A stretch of 64,000 bases of DNA from contig NZ_FNEQ01000005.1 of assembly GCF_900100205.1 (NCBI RefSeq), positions 124,001 to 188,000 on the forward strand, written 5' to 3'. This document shows positions 18,076 through 26,541 of this stretch, piece after piece. Numbering within the stretch: position 1 is the stretch's first letter; the number at the start of each line of letters is the position of its first letter. The notes under the pieces are model-generated. The model had not been told where the DNA came from. It saw only the letters and a list, made by a program, of their open reading frames with translations, and made no database searches. Position numbers and translations under genes: made by a program. This stretch comes from Duganella sp. OV510 (GTDB lineage: Bacteria; Pseudomonadota; Gammaproteobacteria; Burkholderiales; Burkholderiaceae_D).

Positions 18076-18741
18076 TCAGTGATGCTGTGGCGCGGACGCC
18101 TTCGGGTAGAAATTGATCGGATGCGCACCGCCGGCCAGCGGACCAGCGCCCGGCTTGAGCAGCGGTTCGATGCCATCGGCGCCGGGGCCGAAGGTTTCCA
18201 GCGCTTCGTCCATGTCGCGCACCGGCGGGCCGCTCAGTTCCTCGGCCTGCACGGCGGTCTGCGTTTGCAGCAGGTCGAACACGCAGGCGTAAGGGCTGCC
18301 GTTGGCGCGCAGCTTGCGGCCGATATGGGCCAGCACATGGATGGCGTCGCCCAGCAGGCGTTCGGCTTTCTCTTCGTCCTGTTGCGACAGGAACTCCAGG
18401 AATAGCGGCACGTAGTCCGGCAGGTCGTCGCCGACCATTTGCAGGCCGTGGCGGCCGTATTCGGCCATCAGGTCGACCATGGCCTGGCCCCGATCACGCG
18501 ATTCGCCGTGGATATGCTCGAACAGGTGCAGCGAGTGCGATGGATTGCGGTCGAAGGTCAGCACATACTCTTGCTGAAGGTCGATCAACGGCGTGCCGCC
18601 GATGTGGTCCAGCAGTCCCTGCAACGGCGCCTGCCATTGCGACGCCTCCAGCAATTCATTCATTTCCGCCAGGTCGGCCACCAGATCCGCTTCCGGATAT
18701 TGCAGCAGGGCCGACAACACCAAATAGCCTGGATTAGACAT
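18076..18741 (-). CDS. narJ: nitrate reductase assembly chaperone NarJ
   Basis: A 221-residue cytoplasmic helical protein of the NarJ/TorD type. NarJ binds the N-terminus of NarG and assists molybdenum-cofactor insertion before membrane attachment. Recognisable blocks are LSALLQYPEADLVADL near the start, HLFEHIHGESRDRG in the middle and PDYVPLFLEFLSQ. The start overlaps the end of narH by 8 bp, as is usual in narGHJI operons. Confidence 0.93.
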   Translation of the reverse strand: MSNPGYLVLSALLQYPEADLVADLAEMNELLEASQWQAPLQGLLDHIGGTPLIDLQQEYVLTFDRNPSHSLHLFEHIHGESRDRGQAMVDLMAEYGRHGLQMVGDDLPDYVPLFLEFLSQQDEEKAERLLGDAIHVLAHIGRKLRANGSPYACVFDLLQTQTAVQAEELSGPPVRDMDEALETFGPGADGIEPLLKPGAGPLAGGAHPINFYPKASAPQHH

Positions 18742-20302
18742 CTGCGTTCTCCTCGTTGTTCGCTTTCTTCTTCCGCGACTTCGGCATCATCATGAAGATT
18801 TCCGAACCGTGTTTGCGCTTGCCGAACAGGCTGGCGTCACTGACGCCGTCCGAGCAACCGTTACCGAAGCTAAAGCCGCAACTGCCTTTCTCGTTGAAGC
18901 TGTCCTCGGCCATCTCTTTGTGGCTGCTTGGGATGACGAAGCGGTCTTCGTAGTTGGCGATGGCCATGATGTGATACATGTCCTCGACCGTCTCGGCATC
19001 CAGGCCGACCTGCTTGAGCACTTCCAGATCCGGCACGCCCTCCACACTCTTGCTGCGCATGTAGGCGCGCATCGCCAGCATGCGGTCCAGCGCCTTGATG
19101 ACAGGCGGCTGATCGCCGGCAGTCAGCAAATTGGCCAGGTACTGCACCGGAATGCGCAGGCTTTGCGTGTCCGGCAGGATGCCGTTCTTGCCCATCAGGC
19201 CGGATTCGGCCGCAGCCTGGATCGGCGACAGCGGCGGGATGTACCACACCATCGGCAGCGTGCGATATTCAGGATGCAGCGGGAAGGCGACCTTCCACTC
19301 GACCGCCATCTTGTACACCGGCGAACGCTTGGCCGACTCCAGCCAGCTGTCAGGGATACCCTGGCGGCGCGCTTCCTCGATCACTTTCGGATCATGCGGA
19401 TCAAGGAACAGATCCAGCTGCGACGGATACAGGTCGCGCGGATCGGCCACCGATGCAGCGGCTTCGATCTTGTCGGCGTCATACAGCAGCACGCCGAGAT
19501 AACGGATGCGGCCCACGCAAGTTTCCGAGCAAACGGTAGGCTGGCCGGCTTCGATACGCGGGTAGCAGAAGGTGCACTTCTCTGCCTTGCCCGACGACCA
19601 ATTGTAGTAAATCTTTTTGTACGGGCAGCCGGAGATGCACATGCGCCAGCCACGGCACTTGTCCTGGTCGATCAGCACGATGCCGTCGTCCTCACGCTTG
19701 TACACCGAGCCGGATGGGCAAGACGCCACACAAGCAGGATTCAGGCAATGCTCGCAAAGTCGCGGCAGATACATCATGAAGGTGTTCTCGAAAGTACCGT
19801 ACATTTCCTTCTGCACGTTCTGGAACAGCGTGTCCTTGCTGCGCTGTGCGAACTCGCCACCCAGGTCATCCTCCCAATTCGGACCCCACTCGATCTTCTC
19901 CATCTTCTTGCCGGTGATGACCGAGATCGGGCGCGCGGTTGGCGGTGTTTGCACCAGCGGCGCGTTTTGCAGGCGCTCGTAGTCGTAGGTGAATGGTTCG
20001 TAGTATTCGTCGATGTTTGGCAGGTTCGGATTGGCGAAGATCTGCGACAGGATCTTCAGGCGGCTGCCCTGACGCGGCTCGATCTTGCCGCTGTCGGTGC
20101 GGCGCCAGCCGCCGTTCCACTTGGACTGGTCTTCCCAGTGTTTCGGGTAACCGATGCCAGGCTTGGTTTCGACGTTGTTGAACCAGGCGTATTCGACGCC
20201 GTCACGGCTGGTCCACACGTTCTTGCAGGTGACCGAGCAGGTGTGGCAACCGATACATTTGTCCAGGTTCAGCACCATGCCGATTTGCGCTCTGATCTTC
20301 AT
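18734..20302 (-). CDS. narH: respiratory nitrate reductase beta subunit (iron-sulfur)
   Basis: A 522-residue iron-sulfur protein carrying four cluster motifs: CIGCHTCSVTCKNVW, CEHCLNPACVASCPSG, CRGWRMCISGCPYKK (Trp in place of one Cys, the 3Fe-4S site) and CTFCYPRIEAGQPTVCSETC. It transfers electrons from NarI heme to the NarG active site. The start overlaps the narG stop by ATGA. The length is normal for the family. Confidence 0.97.
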   Translation of the reverse strand: MKIRAQIGMVLNLDKCIGCHTCSVTCKNVWTSRDGVEYAWFNNVETKPGIGYPKHWEDQSKWNGGWRRTDSGKIEPRQGSRLKILSQIFANPNLPNIDEYYEPFTYDYERLQNAPLVQTPPTARPISVITGKKMEKIEWGPNWEDDLGGEFAQRSKDTLFQNVQKEMYGTFENTFMMYLPRLCEHCLNPACVASCPSGSVYKREDDGIVLIDQDKCRGWRMCISGCPYKKIYYNWSSGKAEKCTFCYPRIEAGQPTVCSETCVGRIRYLGVLLYDADKIEAAASVADPRDLYPSQLDLFLDPHDPKVIEEARRQGIPDSWLESAKRSPVYKMAVEWKVAFPLHPEYRTLPMVWYIPPLSPIQAAAESGLMGKNGILPDTQSLRIPVQYLANLLTAGDQPPVIKALDRMLAMRAYMRSKSVEGVPDLEVLKQVGLDAETVEDMYHIMAIANYEDRFVIPSSHKEMAEDSFNEKGSCGFSFGNGCSDGVSDASLFGKRKHGSEIFMMMPKSRKKKANNEENADV

Positions 20303-23300
20303 TCTTTTGCTCCTTGCAGTGGGCCTTCCAGCCAGTCGATCTTGTTCATTTTCCGCACCAGCACAAACTCATCGCGGTTAGAGCCTACCGTGCCGTAGTA
20401 GTTGAAGCCCCACGACAGCTGCGCATAACCACCGATCATGTGGGTCGGCTTGGTGACGGCGCGTGTCACCGAGTTGTGGATGCCGCCACGCTTGCCAGAC
20501 TGCTCCGAACCAGGCACGTTGATGATCTTTTCCTGTGCGTGGTACATCAGCGTCATCCCTTCCGGTACGCGCTGGCTGACAATCGCGCGGGCAGTCAGCG
20601 TGCCGTTGACGTTGAAGACTTCGATCCAGTCGTTATCCACAATGCCGGCTTCCTTCGCATCGATCTCCGACAGCCACACGTGAGGACCGCCACGCGACAA
20701 GGTCAGCATGCGCAGGTTGTCCGAGTAGGTGGAGTGGATACCCCACTTCTGGTGCGGCGTGATGAAGTTCAGCGCGATTTCCTTGTTACCGTTCGGTTTC
20801 GCGCCCAGCATCGCCGTCGTGGTCTTGGTGTTGATCGCTGGTTTGTACACGCACAAGCCTTCACCGAAATCGCGCATCCAGCGGTGATCCTGGTAGAACT
20901 GCTGGCGGCCGGTGATGGTGCGCCATGGGATCAGTTCATGCACGTTGGTGTAGCAGGCGTTGTAGCTGACTTCTTCCGATTCCAGGCCAGACCAGGTAGG
21001 CGACGAGATGATCTTGCGTGGCTGCGCCTGCACGTCGCGGAAGCGGATGCTGTCATGTTCACGCGGCAGCGCCAGGTGGGTGTGGTCGCGGCCCGTGATC
21101 TTGGACAGCGCATCCCATGCTTTCACCGCCACGTGGCCATTGGTTTCCGGCGCCAGCGACAGGATCATCTCTGCCGCGTCAATCGCGGTGTCCAGGCGTG
21201 GCTGGCCTTTGGCGATGCCTTCCGCGATCACGGTGCGGTTGATGCCGCGCAGGACTTCGACTTCATGGCCGGTCTTCCAGCTGATGCCTTTGCCGCCGTT
21301 GCCGATCGACTCCAGCAGCGGGCCGATCGAGGTGAACTTCTGGTGAATCTTGGTGTAGTCACGCTCGATCACCGTGAAGTTAGGCATGGTCTTGCCTGGA
21401 ATCGGTTCGCACTCGCCGGCGCGCCAGTCTTTCGGATCGAACGGCTGTCCAAGTTCTCCTGGTGTGTCGTGCATCAGCGGCGTCAGGACGATATCCTGCT
21501 GCGTGCCGAGGTAGGCGCCGCCAATCTCTTCAAATTTCTTGGCCAGGCCCTTGTAGATCTCCCAGTCCGAACGCGATTGCCACAGTGGCTGCACTGCTTC
21601 CGACAGCGGATGGATGAACGGGTGCATGTCCGAGGTATTCAGATCATCCTTCTCGTACCAGGTGGCGGTCGGCAGCACGATGTCGCCATACAGGCAGGTG
21701 GTCGACATACGGAAGTCCAGCACCACCAGCAGATCCAGCTTGCCTTCCGCTGCAGGACGCACTTTCACATCGCGTGGCTTGATGCAGTCGGATTCATCGC
21801 TCATCAGCGCGTTCTGGGTGCCCAGCAGATACTTCAGGAAGTACTCATGGCCCTTGCCAGAGCTGCCCAGGATGTTGGAGCGCCACACAAACATATTGCG
21901 CGGGAAGTTGGCTGGATTGTCCGGATCATCGCAGGAGAATTCCAGCTTGCCCTGTTTGATCTGATCGACCGCGTAGTCGACTGGCTTGACGCCGGCGGCG
22001 GCAGCGGCACGCGTCACTTCCAGCGGATTGGTTTGCAATTGCGGCGCGGATGGCAGCCAGCCCAGGCGTTCTGCCTTGGCGTTATAGTCCAGCAGCGTCA
22101 TTGGTGCGACATCGTCACCGGCCAGCGGCGAAGCGATTTCCTCGGTGTGCAGCTTTTCGTGACGCCATTGGCTGGTGTGATTGTAGAAGAACGAGGTGCC
22201 GTTCATCTGGCGCATCGGACGGTTCCAGTCCTGCGCAAAGGCCAGCGGCGTCCAGCCGGTTTGTGGACGCAGCTTCTCCTGGCCCACATAGTGCGCCCAG
22301 CCGCCACCGGATTGACCGATACAGCCGCACATCATCAGCATATTGATGATGCCGCGATAGGTCATGTCCATGTGATACCAGTGGTTCAGCGCGGCACCGA
22401 CGATGACCATGCTTTTGCCACGGGTCTTGTCGGCATTTTCCGCGAACTGGCGGGCCACGGTGATGACATCGGCAGCCTTGACGCCGGTGTGTTTCTCCTG
22501 CCATGCCGGGGTGTAGGGCACGTCGTCTGCATAGCTGGTGGCGACATTGCCGCCGCCAAGGCCACGATCAACACCGTAGTTGGCCATGGTCAGGTCGAAC
22601 ACGGTGGCGACCAGCGCGGTAGTACCATCGGCCAGCGTCAGGCGCTTGACCGGCACGTTACGCATCAGCAGATCGCTGGCGTCCTTGCCGCCGAAGTATG
22701 GGAAGCCGACCGGCAGCACGTCGTCGCTGCTGCCCAGCAGGGACAGTTGCGGATCGACCGGGGCGCCATTGCCGCCCTCTTTCATCTCCAGGTTCCACTT
22801 GCCGGACTCGCCCCAGCGGAAACCGATCGAGCCGGCTGGCGCAACGATACGGCCGCTGGCTTCGTCGATGACCAGGGTTTTCCAGTCAGGGTTGTTGGTT
22901 TCGTCCAGGTTGTTGGCCAGGTGCGAAGCGCGCAGGAAGTATTCCGGCGCCAGCACGCCGTTCTGCTCTTTCAGCAGCACCAGCATCGGGAAGTCGGTGT
23001 ACTGCTTGGCGTATTCCTTGAAGTACTGCGACTGCTGCGCGCTGTGGAATTCCTTCAGGATGACGTGACCCATGGCCATCGCCAATGCGGCGTCAGTGCC
23101 TTGTTTCGGCGCCAGCCAGATATCGCCGAACTTGGCCATCTCGCCGAAGTCGGACGACACGGCGACGGTCTTGGTGCCCTTGTAGCGCACTTCGGTGTAG
23201 AAGTGCGCGTCCGGGGTACGGGTCATCGGCACGTTCGAGCCCCACACCATCAGGTAGGTGGAGTTGTACCAGTCGGCCGATTCCGGCACGTCGGTCTGCT

Positions 23301-23997
23301 CGCCCCACACTTGCGGGCTGGCTGGCGGCAAGTCGCAGTACCAGTCATAGAAGCTCAGCGCCACGCCGCCGATCAGCGACAGGTAACGCGTGCCGGAGGC
23401 ATAGCTGACCATCGACATCGCAGGAATCGGCGAGAAGCCGACGATACGGTCCGGGCCATACTTCTTGATGGTCAGCGCATTGGCGGCGGCGATCATCTCG
23501 TTGGCCTCATCCCAGGTGGCGCGCACGAAGCCGCCCAGGCCACGCACCGACTTGTATCTGGCGGCGCGCTCAGGGTCCTGGCTCACATAATCCCAGGCGG
23601 TGACCGGGTCCATGGTTTTACGCGCGTCACGCCACATGTCCATCAGGCGGCCACGTATCATCGGGTATTTCACGCGCTGCGCCGAGTACACATACCAGGA
23701 GTAGCTGGCACCACGAGGGCAGCCGCGCGGCTCGTGGTTAGGCAGGTCCGGGCGGGTACGCGGATAATCCGTTTGCTGGGTTTCCCAGGTAATCAGGCCG
23801 TTCTTCACATACACCTTCCAGCTGCAGGAGCCGGTGCAGTTGACGCCGTGCGTCGAACGCACGATCTTGTCATGCTGCCAGCGTTGGCGGTAGGCGTTTT
23901 CCCAGGTACGGTCTTCATTGACGACGGCGCCATGGCCGTCGGAGAAAGTCGACGTGGTTTTGTTGAAGAACTTCAGGCGATCCAGAAAATGACTCAT
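20299..23997 (-). CDS. narG: respiratory nitrate reductase alpha subunit (molybdenum)
   Basis: A 1232-residue catalytic subunit reducing nitrate to nitrite on a bis-MGD cofactor at the inner face of the membrane. The N-terminal 4Fe-4S segment with the His ligand is visible (RSTHGVNCTGSCSWKVYV), followed by DYPRTRPDLPNHEPRGCPRG and the YNSTYLMVWGSN region. Length is normal. SD GGAGG precedes the ATG. The 113 bp upstream carry an imperfect palindrome at 24097-24114 that resembles one upstream of narK1. Confidence 0.97.
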   Translation of the reverse strand: MSHFLDRLKFFNKTTSTFSDGHGAVVNEDRTWENAYRQRWQHDKIVRSTHGVNCTGSCSWKVYVKNGLITWETQQTDYPRTRPDLPNHEPRGCPRGASYSWYVYSAQRVKYPMIRGRLMDMWRDARKTMDPVTAWDYVSQDPERAARYKSVRGLGGFVRATWDEANEMIAAANALTIKKYGPDRIVGFSPIPAMSMVSYASGTRYLSLIGGVALSFYDWYCDLPPASPQVWGEQTDVPESADWYNSTYLMVWGSNVPMTRTPDAHFYTEVRYKGTKTVAVSSDFGEMAKFGDIWLAPKQGTDAALAMAMGHVILKEFHSAQQSQYFKEYAKQYTDFPMLVLLKEQNGVLAPEYFLRASHLANNLDETNNPDWKTLVIDEASGRIVAPAGSIGFRWGESGKWNLEMKEGGNGAPVDPQLSLLGSSDDVLPVGFPYFGGKDASDLLMRNVPVKRLTLADGTTALVATVFDLTMANYGVDRGLGGGNVATSYADDVPYTPAWQEKHTGVKAADVITVARQFAENADKTRGKSMVIVGAALNHWYHMDMTYRGIINMLMMCGCIGQSGGGWAHYVGQEKLRPQTGWTPLAFAQDWNRPMRQMNGTSFFYNHTSQWRHEKLHTEEIASPLAGDDVAPMTLLDYNAKAERLGWLPSAPQLQTNPLEVTRAAAAAGVKPVDYAVDQIKQGKLEFSCDDPDNPANFPRNMFVWRSNILGSSGKGHEYFLKYLLGTQNALMSDESDCIKPRDVKVRPAAEGKLDLLVVLDFRMSTTCLYGDIVLPTATWYEKDDLNTSDMHPFIHPLSEAVQPLWQSRSDWEIYKGLAKKFEEIGGAYLGTQQDIVLTPLMHDTPGELGQPFDPKDWRAGECEPIPGKTMPNFTVIERDYTKIHQKFTSIGPLLESIGNGGKGISWKTGHEVEVLRGINRTVIAEGIAKGQPRLDTAIDAAEMILSLAPETNGHVAVKAWDALSKITGRDHTHLALPREHDSIRFRDVQAQPRKIISSPTWSGLESEEVSYNACYTNVHELIPWRTITGRQQFYQDHRWMRDFGEGLCVYKPAINTKTTTAMLGAKPNGNKEIALNFITPHQKWGIHSTYSDNLRMLTLSRGGPHVWLSEIDAKEAGIVDNDWIEVFNVNGTLTARAIVSQRVPEGMTLMYHAQEKIINVPGSEQSGKRGGIHNSVTRAVTKPTHMIGGYAQLSWGFNYYGTVGSNRDEFVLVRKMNKIDWLEGPLQGAKE

Positions 23998-24096
23998 GCT
24001 ACCTCCTCACTCTACGATGATTCCAGTCTACGGAGCACCGGCCCCTGTGTGAATCGGCAAGAAGGCCGCGCGGCGTAGTGAGAAGGAGTAGTCGGT

Positions 24097-24114
24097 CTAG
24101 TCCTTTATGACTAG
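24097..24114 (-). promoter_or_regulatory. palindrome upstream of narG, 7-2-7 NarL-like layout
   Basis: CTAGTCCTTTATGACTAG has 6-bp arms CTAGTC and GACTAG. Read as two heptamers it is TAGTCCT, TT, ATGACTA, matching the NarL 7-2-7 pattern except at one symmetric base in each half. A related sequence lies at 30671-30690 before narK1 at a similar distance (108 versus 93 bp from centre to start). It overlaps the stop of the NosL-like gene. Confidence 0.45.
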
Positions 24115-24461
24115 TTGCACCCCGCGCGGGCGCATGTTTTCAGGGTTTGCTGGTAATCCGGCAGTTTGCGTGCATCCGACCAGCGGCCGTCCGCATCCAG
24201 CACCAGGGCGGCGCGCACCAGGCCGGGCTGCTCCTGCGCCGCCAGCTGCGAGAACATCGCATTGACGCTGCAATACACCAGCGTACGGCCGTTGTCATAG
24301 CGGATTTGGGCACGCACGCCCTCCTCGCCGCAGCGTATTTCCTGCGGTGGCACAGCGCGCGCCGGGGTGTAGCCCTCATAGAGCAGCACCCACAGCGTGG
24401 CAGCGGCCAGCCCCCAGGCCAGGCGCCGCATGCCAATACGGTGAATTTGATTCCACATCAT
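24111..24461 (-). CDS. NosL-like membrane-anchored protein
   Basis: A 116-residue protein with one N-terminal TM or signal-anchor (residues ~10-32) and a domain resembling NosL: AQIRYDNGRTLVYCS, FSQLAAQEQP and the closing LVLDADGRWSDARKLP. NosL is a copper chaperone for nitrous oxide reductase. Cysteines occur at RCGEE, YCSV and the C-terminus. No nosZ is in the window, so it may serve another copper enzyme, possibly NirK. SD AAGGA supports the start at 24461. Confidence 0.6.
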   Translation of the reverse strand: MMWNQIHRIGMRRLAWGLAAATLWVLLYEGYTPARAVPPQEIRCGEEGVRAQIRYDNGRTLVYCSVNAMFSQLAAQEQPGLVRAALVLDADGRWSDARKLPDYQQTLKTCARAGCN

Positions 24462-24513
24462 GAAGATCCTTTCATAGCGAGGCCATTGTCCACGGCCGGG
24501 GCGCAAACAATCC

Positions 24514-24527
24514 TTGATGCAGGTCAG
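24514..24527 (-). promoter_or_regulatory. FNR/Dnr-type box and -10 for the NosL-like gene
   Basis: Read on the minus strand, CTGACCTGCATCAA has a perfect ATCAA half. A GACAAT -10 follows at 24485-24490 (minus), putting the box centre near -42, the classic class II activator position. It may also act on the plus-strand gene at 24660, for which no clear -10 is seen. Confidence 0.6.
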
Positions 24528-24659
24528 ATTTTGCGAAAGCAGATCACGGCAAAAGAACTAGGCCGCCTAGGCATTCTTGAGCATGGGCAGCCGCCGGCCG
24601 GCGCGGTATACATACGCTTGGGCCGCCGCGTCGCGCGGCCAATGTGCAAGGAGCCAGAA

Positions 24660-25046
24660 ATGAACATCGCCACTTTTGAAGAACTGCTGATCGCTGCCGC
24701 CGTGCAGCCGGAGCAACAACGCCTGCTGCTGACGTTTGCCGTCGCCGAACCGGAACCTGACGCCAAGCCGGGCCTGCGCGCACGCAGCACGCTGGTGCCG
24801 GTGATGTGCGTCGACAAACAGGTGGCGGAGCTGGATACGTTTGCCAACCTGGCCGAAGAGGCAAAGCGCATGGGGCAGGATTGGGATGTGCTGCTGGTGA
24901 CCACGCTGTCCGGCACCACCAGCCAGCTACCGGACAACGAACAGACCGACGCCGCGCTGCGCAAGATGATCAAGGCGATCCGCCACGGCCAGATGGAGCG
25001 CCTGCTGGCCTTCGACCGCAGCGGCGACCTGTTACAGTACGCGTGA
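24660..25046 (+). CDS. small conserved betaproteobacterial protein (often misnamed ribonucleotide reductase alpha)
   Basis: A 128-residue soluble acidic protein starting MNIATFEELL. I recognise it as a small family in Burkholderiales databases usually labelled 'ribonucleotide reductase subunit alpha', although it is far too short to be NrdA and shows no catalytic motif. Conserved-looking parts are LVPVMCVDK and the C-terminal AFDRSGDLLQYA. It precedes a DUF3079 gene by 4 bp, suggesting co-transcription. Function is unknown. Confidence 0.7.
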   Translation: MNIATFEELLIAAAVQPEQQRLLLTFAVAEPEPDAKPGLRARSTLVPVMCVDKQVAELDTFANLAEEAKRMGQDWDVLLVTTLSGTTSQLPDNEQTDAALRKMIKAIRHGQMERLLAFDRSGDLLQYA

Positions 25047-25050
25047 TGCC

Positions 25051-25317
25051 ATGGCCAAGACTTTTCCAATCCGGCCCGCACGGCCGGAGTTGATCTGCTG
25101 GGGATGCGACAAATACTGCGCGCACGACGCCATGGTCTGCGGCAATGGGTCGGATCGTACCCAGCACCCGATCGAAACCTTCGGCGAGGGCTGGGAAACG
25201 TTCGGGCTTAACGCACCGAAGTCAGGGGACACACCAGCGGCAGGAACTGCTGCTGACGTGCCGAATACGCCATCAGCGCCCCACTCTCCAGGTCGAAATA
25301 CCAGCCATGAATCTTGA
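25051..25317 (+). CDS. DUF3079 domain protein
   Basis: An 88-residue protein. Its first ~55 residues match the DUF3079 pattern with three clustered cysteines (ICWGCDKYCAHD) and a fourth in MVCGNGS, plus TQHPIETFGEGWETFGL. Four cysteines suggest a small metal or cluster site. The tail is low-complexity and overlaps the convergent carbonic anhydrase gene by about 110 bp, so the tail is poorly supported. It follows the previous gene by 4 bp. Confidence 0.7.
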   Translation: MAKTFPIRPARPELICWGCDKYCAHDAMVCGNGSDRTQHPIETFGEGWETFGLNAPKSGDTPAAGTAADVPNTPSAPHSPGRNTSHES

Positions 25318-25864
25318 GCTTTCCGTCATCGACACGGCGCTTTAGCCACGGGTAGGTCAGCAGGTTATCCAGCGATTGCAGGATGCTGGCCAGTTCGCAG
25401 GCATGGTGCTGCTCGGCGCTGTCACGGTGCGCCAGTTCGCGCTTGACGCGCGCGGCCACCGGCTCCGCAATGCGCATCCACTGGCCGACAAAGTCGGTCT
25501 CCCGCTGCACCACGCGCGGCGTGGGCGACATCAGCGCGCGGATGCCGCCGCAGCGCGCATGTCCCAGCACGATGATGCGGTCCACTTCCAGGTCGCACAC
25601 GGCAAACTCGATGGCCGAGCTGACGCCGGGCGGCGCGCTGGGCGTGCAAGGTGGCACCAGGTTGGCGATATTCCGCACAATGAACATATCGCCAGGATTA
25701 CTGCCCGTGAGCAGCAAGGGATCGACGCGCGAGTCGCAGCAGCCGATCAGCAGTGTGTGGGGATGCTGGCCTGTGCGCAGGCTGCCGTACAGGTCCGGAT
25801 TCTCATTGAAGTACTGCTGCTGGAAGCGGTTGAAACCGCTGATGAATTTTTCAATATCCTGCAT
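25208..25864 (-). CDS. beta-class carbonic anhydrase
   Basis: A 218-residue zinc enzyme interconverting CO2 and bicarbonate. Zinc ligands are visible: Cys43 in GCCDSRVDP (with the catalytic Asp44/Arg46 dyad), and His102 and Cys105 in GHARCGG. Its start overlaps the end of the Dnr-like regulator gene by 14 bp, so it belongs to the narK-hemN-dnr transcription unit. This gene order suggests a need for bicarbonate under anaerobic growth, which is inference. Confidence 0.92.
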   Translation of the reverse strand: MQDIEKFISGFNRFQQQYFNENPDLYGSLRTGQHPHTLLIGCCDSRVDPLLLTGSNPGDMFIVRNIANLVPPCTPSAPPGVSSAIEFAVCDLEVDRIIVLGHARCGGIRALMSPTPRVVQRETDFVGQWMRIAEPVAARVKRELAHRDSAEQHHACELASILQSLDNLLTYPWLKRRVDDGKLKIHGWYFDLESGALMAYSARQQQFLPLVCPLTSVR

Positions 25865-26534
25865 GATTGCGTAAAGCCTCTGGATTGATGATATTGATCT
25901 TGCGGCCTTTGAACGTGATGAGGTTCTGCGTGGTCAGCTCCGCCAGGATGCGCGAAAAGTGCTCCGGCGTCAGGTTCAGGCGCGACGCCAGCACCGCCTT
26001 GGTAACCGGCAGCGTCACCTCCGTGGCACCGGGTTCCGGCAGTTCCTTGAGCAGGTAGCCGACCACACGCTGGGTGCCGGTGCGCAGTGCGTAGGACTCC
26101 ATATCGCACATCAGCGAGTGCATGCGCTGGCTCAGGCCCGCCAGCATCTTGCAGGCGAATTCGGCATCATGATGGATTTCGCGGTAGATCACCGGCTTGG
26201 AAACGTGCAGCAGCAGCGTGTCCTCGGTCGCTGTCGCCGAGACGATGTAGGGGCTGCCCATGAACATCAGTGCCTCGCCGAAGCTGTGGCCCGGACCGAT
26301 CAGTTCAATCACCTTTTCCACGCCGCTGACCGAAGTGAACGACAGCTTGACCTGGCCATACAGCACCTGATGAAAGCCGACGCACGGATCGCCGCGCTGG
26401 AAAATCTGCTCGCCACGCTCCGCCCGCACCTCGGTGGTGCCGAGCGCGATGCGGTTCAACTCCTCCGGCCCCATCGAATTAAACAGCGGCACCCGGGCCA
26501 GGAAGTCTTGCACCTTGATCTTGTTCTTGTCCAT
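25851..26534 (-). CDS. Crp/Fnr-family regulator, Dnr-like (no FeS cysteines)
   Basis: A 227-residue protein: cyclic-nucleotide-type beta-barrel (residues ~15-120), a long dimer helix, and a Crp-type HTH with recognition helix TPEHFSRILAEL. The N-terminal cysteine cluster that holds the 4Fe-4S centre in FNR is missing; the region before LARVPLFNSM has no Cys. This fits Dnr/NnrR-type regulators, which sense NO through heme. The start at 26534 has SD GAGG and lies 7 bp after hemN. It is the obvious candidate to bind the ATCAA boxes in this window. Confidence 0.8.
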   Translation of the reverse strand: MDKNKIKVQDFLARVPLFNSMGPEELNRIALGTTEVRAERGEQIFQRGDPCVGFHQVLYGQVKLSFTSVSGVEKVIELIGPGHSFGEALMFMGSPYIVSATATEDTLLLHVSKPVIYREIHHDAEFACKMLAGLSQRMHSLMCDMESYALRTGTQRVVGYLLKELPEPGATEVTLPVTKAVLASRLNLTPEHFSRILAELTTQNLITFKGRKINIINPEALRNHAGY

Positions 26535-26541
26535 AACTGCC

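Noticed and set aside
20314..24078. A 1254-codon plus-strand open frame opposite narG, and similar long ones at 5961-8642, 31248-33479 and 58532-60724
   Set aside because: They are antisense shadows of narG, GH31, qNor and OsmC-YcaO. High GC keeps antisense frames open; compositions are biased (His, Gln, Arg rich) and no domain is recognisable.
24558..24570. Palindrome CTAGGCCGCCTAG as another copy of the narG/narK1 element
   Set aside because: It shares only CTAG ends, has 6-1-6 geometry, and lacks the TCCTTT centre.
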